A stretch of DNA of 64,000 nucleotides. It comes from Blastococcus xanthinilyticus (GTDB lineage Bacteria > Actinomycetota > Actinomycetes > Mycobacteriales > Geodermatophilaceae). The translations under genes and the position numbers were made by a program. Below the pieces are notes generated by a model that was not told the origin of the DNA, searched no databases, and was given only the letters and a program-made list of their open reading frames with translations. The DNA is taken from assembly GCF_008124835.1 (NCBI RefSeq), contig NZ_VNHW01000014.1:1-64000 (forward strand). Direction: 5' to 3'. Below, one piece after another: positions 51,867-59,829 of the stretch (its first letter is position 1; each line of letters starts with the position of its first letter).

Positions 51867-52217
51867 TCAGACGGTCCGGGCCACGGGTCGGACCTCGACC
51901 GGCAGGCCCCCGAGCACGCGGGTGAGCTTTCCGGCCCAGACCAGCGCCTGGTCCAGATCGGCGGCCTCGATCACGTCGAACCCGCCGACGAACTCCTTGG
52001 CCTCGGCGTAGGGGCCGTCGGTGATCAGCACGTCACCGCCCTCGGCGCGGACGACGGTCGATGCCGCCGGCTGGTGCAGGGCCGCGGCGAAGACCCACAC
52101 CCCCGCCGCCCGCATCTCCTCGGTGAGCGCGGCGAGATCCCTCATCACCGGCTCGAGGAACTCCGGCGGGGGGATCTCGCCGACCGGCTGGACGATGTTC
52201 AGCAGGTACTGCGCCAT
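51867..52217 (-). CDS. YciI-family (DGPF) protein
   Basis: A 116-residue ferredoxin-like-fold protein. [21 protein letters not shown] is the DGPF signature. These proteins accompany ECF42 sigma factors; their role is not settled, though they are regulon members in studied cases. AGGAGG before the ATG at 52217 is a strong ribosome-binding site. First gene of the operon, behind a candidate ECF42 promoter. Confidence 0.9.
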   Translation of the reverse strand: MAQYLLNIVQPVGEIPPPEFLEPVMRDLAALTEEMRAAGVWVFAAALHQPAASTVVRAEGGDVLITDGPYAEAKEFVGGFDVIEAADLDQALVWAGKLTRVLGGLPVEVRPVARTV

Positions 52218-52268
52218 GGCTGCCTCCTGTGGGTGCGGCGCCGGCCGCGTGCCGGTCGCTCACCGCCT

Positions 52269-52296
52269 GTACGAACGAGGTGCGGCCGGATCGACA
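52269..52296 (-). promoter_or_regulatory. Candidate ECF42 autoregulated promoter
   Basis: On the complementary strand TGTCGA (52291-52296), 17 nt, then CGTAC (52269-52273), 52 nt before the YciI start. This resembles the TGTCGA/CGA-type motif that I recall for ECF42 promoters. It suggests the operon is read by its own sigma factor. Confidence 0.5.
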
Positions 52297-52374
52297 CCTG
52301 TGCGGAAACTCTCCAGCGCCGCCACGGGAGCGCCAGACCTCCGGAGCAGCACGGAGGGTGCAGGTGCGGGCTCC

Positions 52375-53274
52375 TCAGCCGGCGAGGACGGCGGCCATCA
52401 TCCGGCGGGCCCGCCGCCCCTCGGGCACCGGCAGCAGGGCGTGCACGTGGACCAGGCCCTCCTCCTCGTGGTGGTCGACCGGCACGCCGGCGGCGCGGGC
52501 GCGCTCGACCAGCAGCCGGGTGTCCGGGCTGGTGATGTCGCGGGTGCCGCTGAACACGGTCAGCGGGCCGAGCCCGGCCGGCTCACCGAACAGCGGGCTC
52601 ACCAGCGGGTCGGTCAGCGGCAGCTCGCCCCGCCAGAGCTCGATCGCGGCCCGGGTGCCGGGCCGGGCCAGCCACGGGTCCTGCGGCTCGACGAGGTCGA
52701 TCTCGGGGTTGGCGAGCGTCAGGTCGAGCGCGGGGGAGACCAGCACCGTCCGGTGCAGCGGCGGCACGCCCCGGTCGCGGAGCAGCAGCGCGGATGACAG
52801 CGCGATCTGCCCGCCCGCCGAATCGCCCATCGCGGTGACCCGCCCGGCGCCGTGCCGCTCGGCCAGCGCGCCGATCAGGTCGGCGACGGCCGGCACCACC
52901 GTCGCCGCCGTGCCCACCGGCGCCAGGGGGTAGATCGGCACGGTGATCGCGGTGCCGGTGCGGGCGGTCAGCCCGGCGACCAGCCGCCAGTGCAGCGGGT
53001 GGATCTGGTTGACCCAGGCGCCGCCGTGCACGTAGACGGCGGCACCCTCCGGCGTCCGGTCGCGGGGCACGACGCGGTAGACCGGCCAGCCGGTGCCGTG
53101 GTGGACGTCCACCTCGATCGTGACGCCGCGGAGCCCCCGGGGAGGCCCGTACGGCGCCGGGCGCACCAGGCGGTCCTGCACGCCCCGCAGCAGGACCTCC
53201 GGGTGCTCGAACTCCCGCCGGAAGCGCAGCAGGCGGAGCAGCGGGGGCAGCAGGCGGCCGGCGGGGCTGGGCAC
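52375..53274 (-). CDS. Alpha/beta hydrolase (HSL-family esterase)
   Basis: A 299-residue esterase or lipase of the hormone-sensitive-lipase family. The oxyanion motif HGGAW is followed by the nucleophile elbow GDSAGG, the Asp in SGTRDITSPD, and His in LVHVHALL. PVYRVVPRDRTPEGAAVYVH leads into the core. Substrates are probably short acyl esters. CCGGAGGTCCC before the GTG gives a clear ribosome-binding site. The gene lies 47 bp downstream of the acetyltransferase gene on the same strand. Confidence 0.88.
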   Translation of the reverse strand: MPSPAGRLLPPLLRLLRFRREFEHPEVLLRGVQDRLVRPAPYGPPRGLRGVTIEVDVHHGTGWPVYRVVPRDRTPEGAAVYVHGGAWVNQIHPLHWRLVAGLTARTGTAITVPIYPLAPVGTAATVVPAVADLIGALAERHGAGRVTAMGDSAGGQIALSSALLLRDRGVPPLHRTVLVSPALDLTLANPEIDLVEPQDPWLARPGTRAAIELWRGELPLTDPLVSPLFGEPAGLGPLTVFSGTRDITSPDTRLLVERARAAGVPVDHHEEEGLVHVHALLPVPEGRRARRMMAAVLAG

Positions 53275-53320
53275 GGGACCTCCGGGGGGTCGGGGGTGCG
53301 GTCCGGGTGGCGGACGGCGG

Positions 53321-53980
53321 TCAGCTCAGGGCGAGCGGTTCGCGGACGAGCACCCACAGCGGTAGCTCGTCGTCGCTGGTGCGGGTGGTCTCGGTGACCT
53401 GGAAGCCGAAGCCGCGGAAGAAGCGCACGTTGGCCCAGCCGAACACCGCCGCCGCGGCGGGGGTCTTCTCCGCGTCGCAGCGCACCAGCACCGGGGCGAG
53501 CACCGCGGCGGCGAGCCCTCGGCGCCGGGACGACGGGCGGACGCCCAGGTGCCGCAGCCGCCAGTGCGGTCGGTCGGGCAGCGCCGCGGTCACCAGCGCC
53601 TCGGTCTCGGCGACCACCCGGGCGCGCGGCCCGGACAGGTAGGGCAGCTCGCGGGCCAGGGCGGCGCGGACGTCGTCGGGCAGCGGTCGGGTGCCGGGCG
53701 CACCGGGCGGCGGCTCCCACACGGCGACGGCGGTCACGTCGTCGGTCACCCACGCGGTGCCCGTCCCCACCCCGCGGTGCCCGGCGTCGAGCTCGTTCAG
53801 CCGGGTGAGCCGCTGCATGCGCCCGTCGTCGGGCAGCGCCCAGCGGGTCCATCGGGAGTCGCCCAGCGCCAGGGTGAGGGTGGCGGCCACGCGCGGCACG
53901 TCCCGCTGCTCGGCGGTGCGGACGTCGGGGCCCTCCTCGTCCGGGTCGTCGATCCGCCGGACGGTGGGGCCATGGGTCAC
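53321..53980 (-). CDS. GNAT-family N-acetyltransferase
   Basis: A 219-residue acetyltransferase: RTAEQRDVPRVAATLTLALG begins the fold, WRLRHLGVRPSSRRRGLAAA is the acetyl-CoA loop, and FFRGFGFQVTETTR ends the core. The substrate is unknown. The GTG at 53980 has TCGAAT 6 nt upstream; no in-frame start lies nearer the domain. It reads away from the hydroxyacid dehydrogenase gene. Confidence 0.85.
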   Translation of the reverse strand: MTHGPTVRRIDDPDEEGPDVRTAEQRDVPRVAATLTLALGDSRWTRWALPDDGRMQRLTRLNELDAGHRGVGTGTAWVTDDVTAVAVWEPPPGAPGTRPLPDDVRAALARELPYLSGPRARVVAETEALVTAALPDRPHWRLRHLGVRPSSRRRGLAAAVLAPVLVRCDAEKTPAAAAVFGWANVRFFRGFGFQVTETTRTSDDELPLWVLVREPLALS

Positions 53981-54116
53981 CGGGCCATTCGACCACGCCC
54001 CGGTGCCCGGGATCGCGGGGCGCCGGAGGACGCCGCCCCGCCGCGACGCCGGGTTCCCGTGGCGGCAGGCGATGCGCCCGGGGGCCACCGCGGTGGCGGG
54101 GTGCGGCCGGAGGGCA

Positions 54117-54155
54117 GAGAGTGGGACCGGTGAGCGGAGAGTGAACCGGTGAGCG
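54117..54155 (+). repeat. Tandem duplication over a start codon
   Basis: Units 54117-54136 and 54137-54155 (GAGAGTGGGACCGGTGAGCG and the same less one base). Each carries GGTGAGCG; the second holds the GTG used by the dehydrogenase, the first an out-of-frame GTG. Confidence 0.7.
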
Positions 54156-55072
54156 AGCCCGCCGACGCCGGCGTTCCCGTCTGGGTCGGCCCGCGGCCGG
54201 ATCCGGTCATCGCGGACGGCGTGCGGCGGGGCGGCGGCCGGCTCACGGGCTCCGACGAGGCCGAGGCCGTGGTGTGGCTCGACCGGGGGCCGACCGGGCT
54301 CGGCGAGCACCTGCACCCGGGCGTGCGGTGGGTGCAGCTGGCCCTCTCCGGCGTCGACTCCTGGGTCGGTCACCCGGTGATGCGCTCGGCAGCGGAGTTC
54401 ACGGCGGTGCGCGGCATCTACGCGCCGCAGGTCGCCGAGCACGCCCTGGCGCTGCTGCTGGCCGGCGCGCGGGAGCTCGCCCGCGCCGCGCGGAGCACCT
54501 CCTGGGACCGCCCGGACACCCGGCTGCTCAGCGGGGCCACCGTCGTCATCGTGGGCGCGGGCGCCATCGGCCGGGAGCTGATCCGGTTCCTCGAGCCGTT
54601 CCGCTGCCGCATCGTCGCGGTCAACCGGTCCGGTGCGCCGGTCGACGGCGCCGCCGAGACGCTCCCCGTCGCCCGCCTCGACGAGGCCTGCGCCGTGGGG
54701 GACTACCTGGTGCTGGCCGCCCCCGCGACGCCGGCCACCCGGTCGATGATCGGCGCGCATCAGCTCGCCCGCATGCCGCGGCACGGGTGGATCGTGAACG
54801 TCGGTCGCGGATCGCTCGTCGACACCGCCGCCCTCACCGCGGCGCTGAGCGAGGGGACCGTCCGGGGTGCCGCCCTGGACGTCACCGACCCCGAGCCCCT
54901 GCCGCCGGACCACCCGCTGTGGCGCGAGCCCGGCTGCGTGATCACGTCGCACTCGGCGAATCCGGCGGACGCGCGGTTGTCCGCGCTCGCCGACCGCGTG
55001 GCGGAGAACGTGGCCCGCTTCGCCCGCGGGGAGCCGCTGCTCGGCTCCATCGACCCCGAATCGGGCTTCTAG
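54149..55072 (+). CDS. D-isomer-specific 2-hydroxyacid dehydrogenase
   Basis: A 307-residue NAD(P)-dependent dehydrogenase. VVIVGAGAIGRELIRFL is the nucleotide loop; catalytic Arg, Glu and His are in VNVGRGSLVD, VTDPEPLP and TSHSANP. It would reduce a 2-keto acid or oxidise a D-2-hydroxy acid. GGAG lies 12 nt before the GTG. The IlvD/Edd dehydratase follows after 24 bp, and an enolase-superfamily dehydratase converges on that; together they suggest sugar-acid catabolism. Confidence 0.88.
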   Translation: MSEPADAGVPVWVGPRPDPVIADGVRRGGGRLTGSDEAEAVVWLDRGPTGLGEHLHPGVRWVQLALSGVDSWVGHPVMRSAAEFTAVRGIYAPQVAEHALALLLAGARELARAARSTSWDRPDTRLLSGATVVIVGAGAIGRELIRFLEPFRCRIVAVNRSGAPVDGAAETLPVARLDEACAVGDYLVLAAPATPATRSMIGAHQLARMPRHGWIVNVGRGSLVDTAALTAALSEGTVRGAALDVTDPEPLPPDHPLWREPGCVITSHSANPADARLSALADRVAENVARFARGEPLLGSIDPESGF

Positions 55073-55096
55073 GCGACCACCAGCGGAGGTGCAGCG

Positions 55097-56779
55097 ATGA
55101 CGGAGAAAGCCACCGGCGTCGGCCGGAACATGTCGTCCTACGGGGACGCCGGCTTCAGCCGGTACCTGCGGGCCGCGTTCCTGGCCGGGGCCGGCTACGA
55201 CGCGGACGACCTCGGCCGGCCGTTCGTGGGCATCGCCGACCTGAGCTCGGACTACAACCCCTGCCACCGGCTGATGCCCGGGCTGGTGGAACAGGTGAAG
55301 CGCGGGGTCCTGCAGGCCGGCGGACTGCCCTTCGTCTTCCCCACGATCAGCCTGCACGAGAGCTTCGTCGCGCCGACCATGCTGTACCGCAACCTCCTGG
55401 CGCTGGAGACCGAGGAGATGATCCGCGCGCAGCCGATGGACGCCGTGGTCCTGCTCGGTGGCTGCGACAAGACCGTGCCGGCGCAGCTGATGGCGGCCGC
55501 GTCGTCGGACGTGCCGGTCGTCGTGGACGTGGTCGGCTCGATGCTGGCCGGGTCGTGGGAGGGCGAGCGCCTGGGCGCGTGCACCGACTGCCGCAGGTTC
55601 TGGGCGCGGCACCGCAGCGGTGAGCTGGACGAGGCCCGGATCCGCCAGGTGGAGGGCTCGCTGGTCAACACCGCGGGGACCTGCATGGTGATGGGCACGG
55701 CATCGACCATGGCGGCGGTGACCGAGGCGCTGGGGATGATGGTCCCGGGCGGGGCGACGCCCCCGGCCCCGTCCGGCGACCGGCTGCGGCACGCCACCGC
55801 GACCGGGCGCCAGGCGGTCGCGCTGGCCCTGGAGCCCCGGCTGCCCCGCGAGATCATGACCCGCGAGGCGTTCGGGAACGCCCTCACCGTCATGTCGGCC
55901 ATGGGTGGTTCGACGAACGCGATCATCCACCTGCTCGCGGTGGCCCGGCGGGCCGGTGTCGACCTCACGCTGGACGACTTCGACCGGGTGTCGGGGGAGA
56001 CCCCGCTGCTGCTGGACCTCAAGCCCTCCGGCGCCGGCTACATGGAGGACTTCCACAACGCCGGCGGCGTGCCGGTGCTGATGAAGGCGCTGGAGCCGCG
56101 GCTCGCGACCGGGCACGTCGGCGTCACCGGCCGGTCGCTCGGCGAGCAGCTCGCGGAGGTCCGGCCGCCGGCGTCGTGGCAGACCGTCGTCCGGACCCTG
56201 GAGGCGCCGCTCGGTGCCGGTGGCGCCCTGGCGGTCCTGCGGGGGTCGCTCGCACCGGAGGGGGCGGTCATGAAGGTGTCGGCCGCGACCCCGGATCTGC
56301 TGCGCCATCGGGGGCCGGCGCTGGTCTTCGATTCGCCGGAGGACGCCGCCCGGCGGATCGACGCCCCCGACCTGGACGTCACCGCCGACTCCGTCCTGGT
56401 CCTGCGCAACGCCGGGCCCATCGGGGCGGGGATGCCCGAGGCGGGGTCGCTGCCGATCCCGCGGCGGCTGGCCGAGGCCGGCGTCCGCGACATGGTCCGG
56501 GTCTCCGACGCGCGGATGAGCGGCACGTCCTACGGGACGGTGGTGCTGCACTGCGCTCCGGAGAGCGCGGCCGGCGGGCCGCTGGCCCTCGTGCGGGACG
56601 GGGACCTGATCGAGCTCGACGTCGGCGAACGGCGCATCGACCTGCTGGTCGACGCCGAGGAGCTCGAGAAGCGGCGCGCGGACCTGCCCGCGTTCCCCGT
56701 GCCGGAGCGCGGCTGGCGGCGGCTGTACGCGACCACGGTGCTCTCGGCGTCCGAGGGCGCCGACATGGACTGGCTGTAG
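55097..56779 (+). CDS. IlvD/Edd-family dehydratase, sugar-acid type
   Basis: A 560-residue iron-sulfur dehydratase. The three cluster Cys are Cys56 (DYNPCH), Cys123 (GGCDKT) and Cys196 (NTAGTCMVMG), and the C-terminal barrel has GPIGAGMPEAG and SDARMSGTSYGTVVLH. Sequence and context favour an aldonic acid (arabonate, xylonate or galactonate type) over branched-chain amino-acid synthesis, because a hydroxyacid dehydrogenase precedes it and an enolase-superfamily enzyme follows. Extra Cys residues (ACTDC, 161-165) are present. GGAGGTGCAGCG is a good ribosome-binding site. Confidence 0.88.
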   Translation: MTEKATGVGRNMSSYGDAGFSRYLRAAFLAGAGYDADDLGRPFVGIADLSSDYNPCHRLMPGLVEQVKRGVLQAGGLPFVFPTISLHESFVAPTMLYRNLLALETEEMIRAQPMDAVVLLGGCDKTVPAQLMAAASSDVPVVVDVVGSMLAGSWEGERLGACTDCRRFWARHRSGELDEARIRQVEGSLVNTAGTCMVMGTASTMAAVTEALGMMVPGGATPPAPSGDRLRHATATGRQAVALALEPRLPREIMTREAFGNALTVMSAMGGSTNAIIHLLAVARRAGVDLTLDDFDRVSGETPLLLDLKPSGAGYMEDFHNAGGVPVLMKALEPRLATGHVGVTGRSLGEQLAEVRPPASWQTVVRTLEAPLGAGGALAVLRGSLAPEGAVMKVSAATPDLLRHRGPALVFDSPEDAARRIDAPDLDVTADSVLVLRNAGPIGAGMPEAGSLPIPRRLAEAGVRDMVRVSDARMSGTSYGTVVLHCAPESAAGGPLALVRDGDLIELDVGERRIDLLVDAEELEKRRADLPAFPVPERGWRRLYATTVLSASEGADMDWL

Positions 56780-56807
56780 CGGGCCGCCCCGGGCCCGCCG
56801 GAGCGGC

Positions 56808-57929
56808 TCAGCTCCAGGGGCTGGTCTGGTACCGCCGCACGACGTCCTCGTCGAAGCCGAATCCGATGCCAGGGGTCGTCGGCAGCACCAGGCTCCCGTC
56901 GCGCACCTCCAGCTGGGTGTCCACCAGCTCGCGGAAGTTGAGCACGCTGGAGTCGGCGAAGTACTCGACGAAGGTGGCGTTCGGGGTGGCACCCACGAGG
57001 TGCACGTGGAGGTCGTGGAACCAGTGGGGGGCGACCGGGATGCCGTAACTGGCGGCGGTCCCGGCGATCCGCCGGAACTCGGTGACGCCGCCGGCCACCG
57101 CGGCATCGGTCTGCAGGATCGCGGCCGCCTCCTTGTCGAGCAGCTCCTTGTGCCGCCAGCGGCCGGCCTCGATCTCGCCGGTGGCCACCGGGATGGAGGT
57201 GCTCCGGGCCAGCCGGGCGTGGTTGTCGATGTCGTCGGGGGAGAACGGCTCCTCGATCCAGTACGGGTCGTAGGCCTCGAAGCGGCGCACCGTCCGCAGT
57301 GCGGTGGGCAGGTCCGGCCAGGCGTTGTTGGCGTCGAGCATCACCAGCACGTCGGGGCCGACGGCGTCCCGCACGGCGGCGAGGCGCTCCTCCTCCTGCG
57401 CCGGCGCCAGGCGGCCGACCTTGATCTTCACCGCCTGGAACCCCTGGTCCACGTACCCGCGCGCCTCCCCGGCCAGCGCCTCGGGGGTCTTGCCGTCCTG
57501 GTAGTAGCCGCCACTGGCGTACGCCGGCACCGTGTCGCGGTGCACCGCCCCCAGGAAGCGCCACAGCGGCAGCCCCACGGCCCGCGCGTTGTGGTCCCAC
57601 AGGGCGATGTCGATCGCGCTGAGCGCCCGCATGGTCGAACCCGTCCGGCCGTGCAGCAGCCCCTCCTGGTACATCTCCCGCCAGAGGCCCTCCACCCGGT
57701 ACGGGTCCTCGCCGACGACCAGCCCGGCGAACAGGTCGCGGACCGCGGCCGCGACCACGGCGCCGCCCGAGGTGCCGGCGTAGTTGAAGCCGATGCCCTC
57801 CACCCCGTCCTGGTCGCGCACGCGGACCAGGCAGTACTCCCGGGCCACCACGCCCCGGGTGGAGAACGACAGCGGCCGCTCCAGCGGTACGCGGACCGTG
57901 CAGGCCTGGACGTCGGCGACGACTGACAC
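56808..57929 (-). CDS. Mandelate racemase/enolase-superfamily sugar-acid dehydratase
   Basis: 373 residues. KxK at Lys168/Lys170 (VKIKVG), metal ligands Asp199, Glu226 and Glu252, and His302 in APHWFHDLHVH place it in the mandelate racemase subgroup, with bases on both faces. It probably dehydrates or epimerises a sugar acid; which one cannot be said. The GTG at 57929 has GGGAG 5 nt upstream. It converges on the IlvD/Edd gene (28-bp gap). It is a different subgroup from the TarD-like protein at 32650-33897. Confidence 0.88.
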   Translation of the reverse strand: MSVVADVQACTVRVPLERPLSFSTRGVVAREYCLVRVRDQDGVEGIGFNYAGTSGGAVVAAAVRDLFAGLVVGEDPYRVEGLWREMYQEGLLHGRTGSTMRALSAIDIALWDHNARAVGLPLWRFLGAVHRDTVPAYASGGYYQDGKTPEALAGEARGYVDQGFQAVKIKVGRLAPAQEEERLAAVRDAVGPDVLVMLDANNAWPDLPTALRTVRRFEAYDPYWIEEPFSPDDIDNHARLARSTSIPVATGEIEAGRWRHKELLDKEAAAILQTDAAVAGGVTEFRRIAGTAASYGIPVAPHWFHDLHVHLVGATPNATFVEYFADSSVLNFRELVDTQLEVRDGSLVLPTTPGIGFGFDEDVVRRYQTSPWS

Positions 57930-58075
57930 GAGAGCTCCCGGAGGCGAGGTGGGCTGGCCGCGGACCCGCCACGGGAGCCCGGGTGCCCATTACACGCCAC
58001 CCGAGGCGCCGCCGTCCTGTCGTCACGGGGCCGTGGTCGCCCGGCTGCACCGCCCGCGACCGCGCCGGGCAACCG

Positions 58076-58112
58076 GACGGGGGCCGCCCCCGGGATGGGA
58101 GCGGCCCCCGTC
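58076..58112 (-). terminator. Hairpin terminator
   Basis: GACGGGGGCCGC and its complement form a 12-bp stem with a 13-nt loop, 24 nt beyond the stop of the membrane protein gene ending at 58137. The rest of 57930-58075 shows no gene. Confidence 0.6.
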
Positions 58113-58136
58113 GGAGGTCCTGCGGTCGGTCGTCGG

Positions 58137-58775
58137 TCAGGCGACGTCGAACCCCGCGCGGTCGACCTTGCGGTGGTAGCGCTCGCCGAGCTTGCCGCCG
58201 AGGATGGCGCCGAGCAGCGTGACGAGCAGGATCGCGACCAGCGTGATGATGCCCGCGGTGGTGGCGGTGCCCTCGTCGATCGGGATGCGCGGCAGGTTCA
58301 GCTGCTGGAGCACGTTGTACTCGGAGCCGAACACCAGCCCCAGCACCGCCAGCGCGATGACCACGAGCAGGCCGATCACCCACACGGCGATGCCCTGCCG
58401 GACGCCGTCGAAGCGCGCCATGCGGCCGGCGACGTACCCGCCCGCGTAGTAGGCGAGGAACAGGACCACCAGCAGCACGATGCCGCCGACGATCCCGACG
58501 GTGTCGGCCTGGTCGGCGACGTCCTCGGCGGCGTCCCCGACCGAGGACACCCCCTCGGTGAGGCCGAGGGCCAGGCCGGCGGCGCTCAGCAGCGCGACGA
58601 GGAGGACGGCGAGGCCGTTCGCGGAGAGCCAGCCGAAGAACGCCGCTCCCCACTTGATGCCGCCGTAGCGGGAGTGCTGGGCGTCGACGGCGTCGCGGGC
58701 GACCCCGCGCGTGGAGTGCGCACCGTCGGCGCCGGGGGTGGCGCCGTCGCCGGGATGGGCTGCAGGTGTGGACAT
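58137..58775 (-). CDS. Integral membrane protein of unknown function
   Basis: 212 residues. A hydrophilic head (VARDAVDAQHSRYGGIKWGA) precedes four membrane segments: FFGWLSANGLAVLLVALLSA, GIVGGIVLLVVLFLAYYAGG, IAVWVIGLLVVIALAVLGLV and GIITLVAILLVTLLGAILGG. The last loop ends in a basic tail (GERYHRKVDRAG). The KWGAAFFGW start and GGYVAGRMAR loop resemble small YrzE-like membrane proteins, without assigned function. GAGGAGCTCCGTC before the ATG is a clear ribosome-binding site. It follows the PRC/DUF2382 gene on the same strand but past a hairpin. Confidence 0.75.
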   Translation of the reverse strand: MSTPAAHPGDGATPGADGAHSTRGVARDAVDAQHSRYGGIKWGAAFFGWLSANGLAVLLVALLSAAGLALGLTEGVSSVGDAAEDVADQADTVGIVGGIVLLVVLFLAYYAGGYVAGRMARFDGVRQGIAVWVIGLLVVIALAVLGLVFGSEYNVLQQLNLPRIPIDEGTATTAGIITLVAILLVTLLGAILGGKLGERYHRKVDRAGFDVA

Positions 58776-58833
58776 GACGGAGCTCCTCGGGGAGGGGACG
58801 GCCGGCGGGGTGCCGGGCCGGGGGGTGGCGGGA

Positions 58834-58850
58834 GCCGGCGGATCGCCGGC
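58834..58850 (-). terminator. Short hairpin after the PRC/DUF2382 gene
   Basis: GCCGGCG-GAT-CGCCGGC, a 7-bp perfect stem with 3-nt loop, 14 nt beyond the stop. May only partly separate the stress gene from the downstream membrane protein gene. Confidence 0.5.
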
Positions 58851-58863
58851 CCCCGCCGGGGCC

Positions 58864-59703
58864 TCAGCGGCGCGGGTTCGTGCCGTCGCCGTCCAGCTCG
58901 ATCTGCTCCTTGCGGACCTGCTCGTTCACGGTCACCTGCTCGGTCACCGTCTCGGTGTCCAGGCGGACGCGCTCGACCGGCACGGCCTCCTTCTCCACCA
59001 CGGGGCGCTCGGCGTGGAGGACGACCTCGTGCTCCTCCTCGCTGATCGCCGGGCCGTCGAGGGCGTTGCCCACGTTGGCGTCGGTGATCGGCTCGCGCTC
59101 GAGGCGGACCTCCTCGCGGGTCACCGGCACCGTCTCGGTGACGTTCTCGCTGACCACGTACTTGCGCAGCCGGGCGCGGCCGGACTCCTCGGACCGGGTG
59201 CCGACCCGGAGCTGCTCCTCCGACCGCGTCATGGCGTTGTCCGTGGTGGGACCGGAGGTGTCGTGGCCGACGCTGCCCCGGGTGTCGGTGCCGGTCGTGC
59301 CCGTCGTCCGGGCCGTGCCGGTGGTCTCGGTCCTGCCGGTGGTCTCGGCCCTGCCGGTGGTCTCGGTCATGCCGACCGTGGTGTCCGTGGTGCCGGTGCC
59401 CAGGCCGTAGTAGCGGTAGAGCTCCTGCTCCTCGGCCGGCGACAGGTGCCCGTCGGTGTCGATGTGCGGGGCGTTCTTGACCTTGTCCTTGTCGTAGGGC
59501 ACCCGCAGCTCCTCGCCGGAGACGTCGGCCTGCGCCAGGGGCACGAAGGCCTCCTTGGTGCCGAACATGCCGGTGCGGACGGTCGCCCACTCGGGGCGGC
59601 CGGTCTCGTCGTCGAGGTAGACCTCGCCGACGGTGCCCAGCTTGCCGTCGGGCCCGACGGCGGTGCTGCCGATGACTGCGCTCAGCTGCTGCTCGGTGAT
59701 CAC
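58864..59703 (-). CDS. PRC-barrel/DUF2382 (YsnF-like) stress protein
   Basis: 279 residues. The PRC-barrel domain (about 8-80: VGPDGKLGTVGEVYLDDETG, then FVPLAQADVSGEELRVPYD) is followed by a Thr/Gly-rich linker with short TTGR(T/A) repeats (about 103-150), then DUF2382 (about 165-275: LRKYVVSENVTETVPVTREE, VEKEAVPVERVRLDTETV). Proteins of this type (YsnF/AvaK) accumulate under general stress. The GTG has AGGAG 6 nt upstream, and a sigma-B-like promoter lies 75 nt before it. Confidence 0.88.
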   Translation of the reverse strand: MITEQQLSAVIGSTAVGPDGKLGTVGEVYLDDETGRPEWATVRTGMFGTKEAFVPLAQADVSGEELRVPYDKDKVKNAPHIDTDGHLSPAEEQELYRYYGLGTGTTDTTVGMTETTGRAETTGRTETTGTARTTGTTGTDTRGSVGHDTSGPTTDNAMTRSEEQLRVGTRSEESGRARLRKYVVSENVTETVPVTREEVRLEREPITDANVGNALDGPAISEEEHEVVLHAERPVVEKEAVPVERVRLDTETVTEQVTVNEQVRKEQIELDGDGTNPRR

Positions 59704-59777
59704 GTGCTGCTCCTGGGTTCGAGGCGGGATGGGTCGGCCGCCCCGGTGCGTGCTCTCGGAGCGCGGCCTTTCCGTCG

Positions 59778-59802
59778 ATGCCCGGTCGCTTACGTTGTAA
59801 AC
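59778..59802 (-). promoter_or_regulatory. Candidate sigma-B-type promoter
   Basis: On the complementary strand GTTT (59799-59802), 15 nt, GGGCAT (59778-59783): a full -35 and a -10 one base from GGGTAT. It is upstream of the PRC/DUF2382 gene, a family often under sigma-B control. Confidence 0.55.
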
Positions 59803-59829
59803 GGATCACCCCGGCAACTCCGCGGGCCG

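Noticed and set aside
53321-57106. A 1261-codon minus-strand frame across the acetyltransferase, dehydrogenase and dehydratase genes.
   Set aside because: Only 53321-53980 matches a protein family; the remainder is antisense to well-conserved plus-strand genes.
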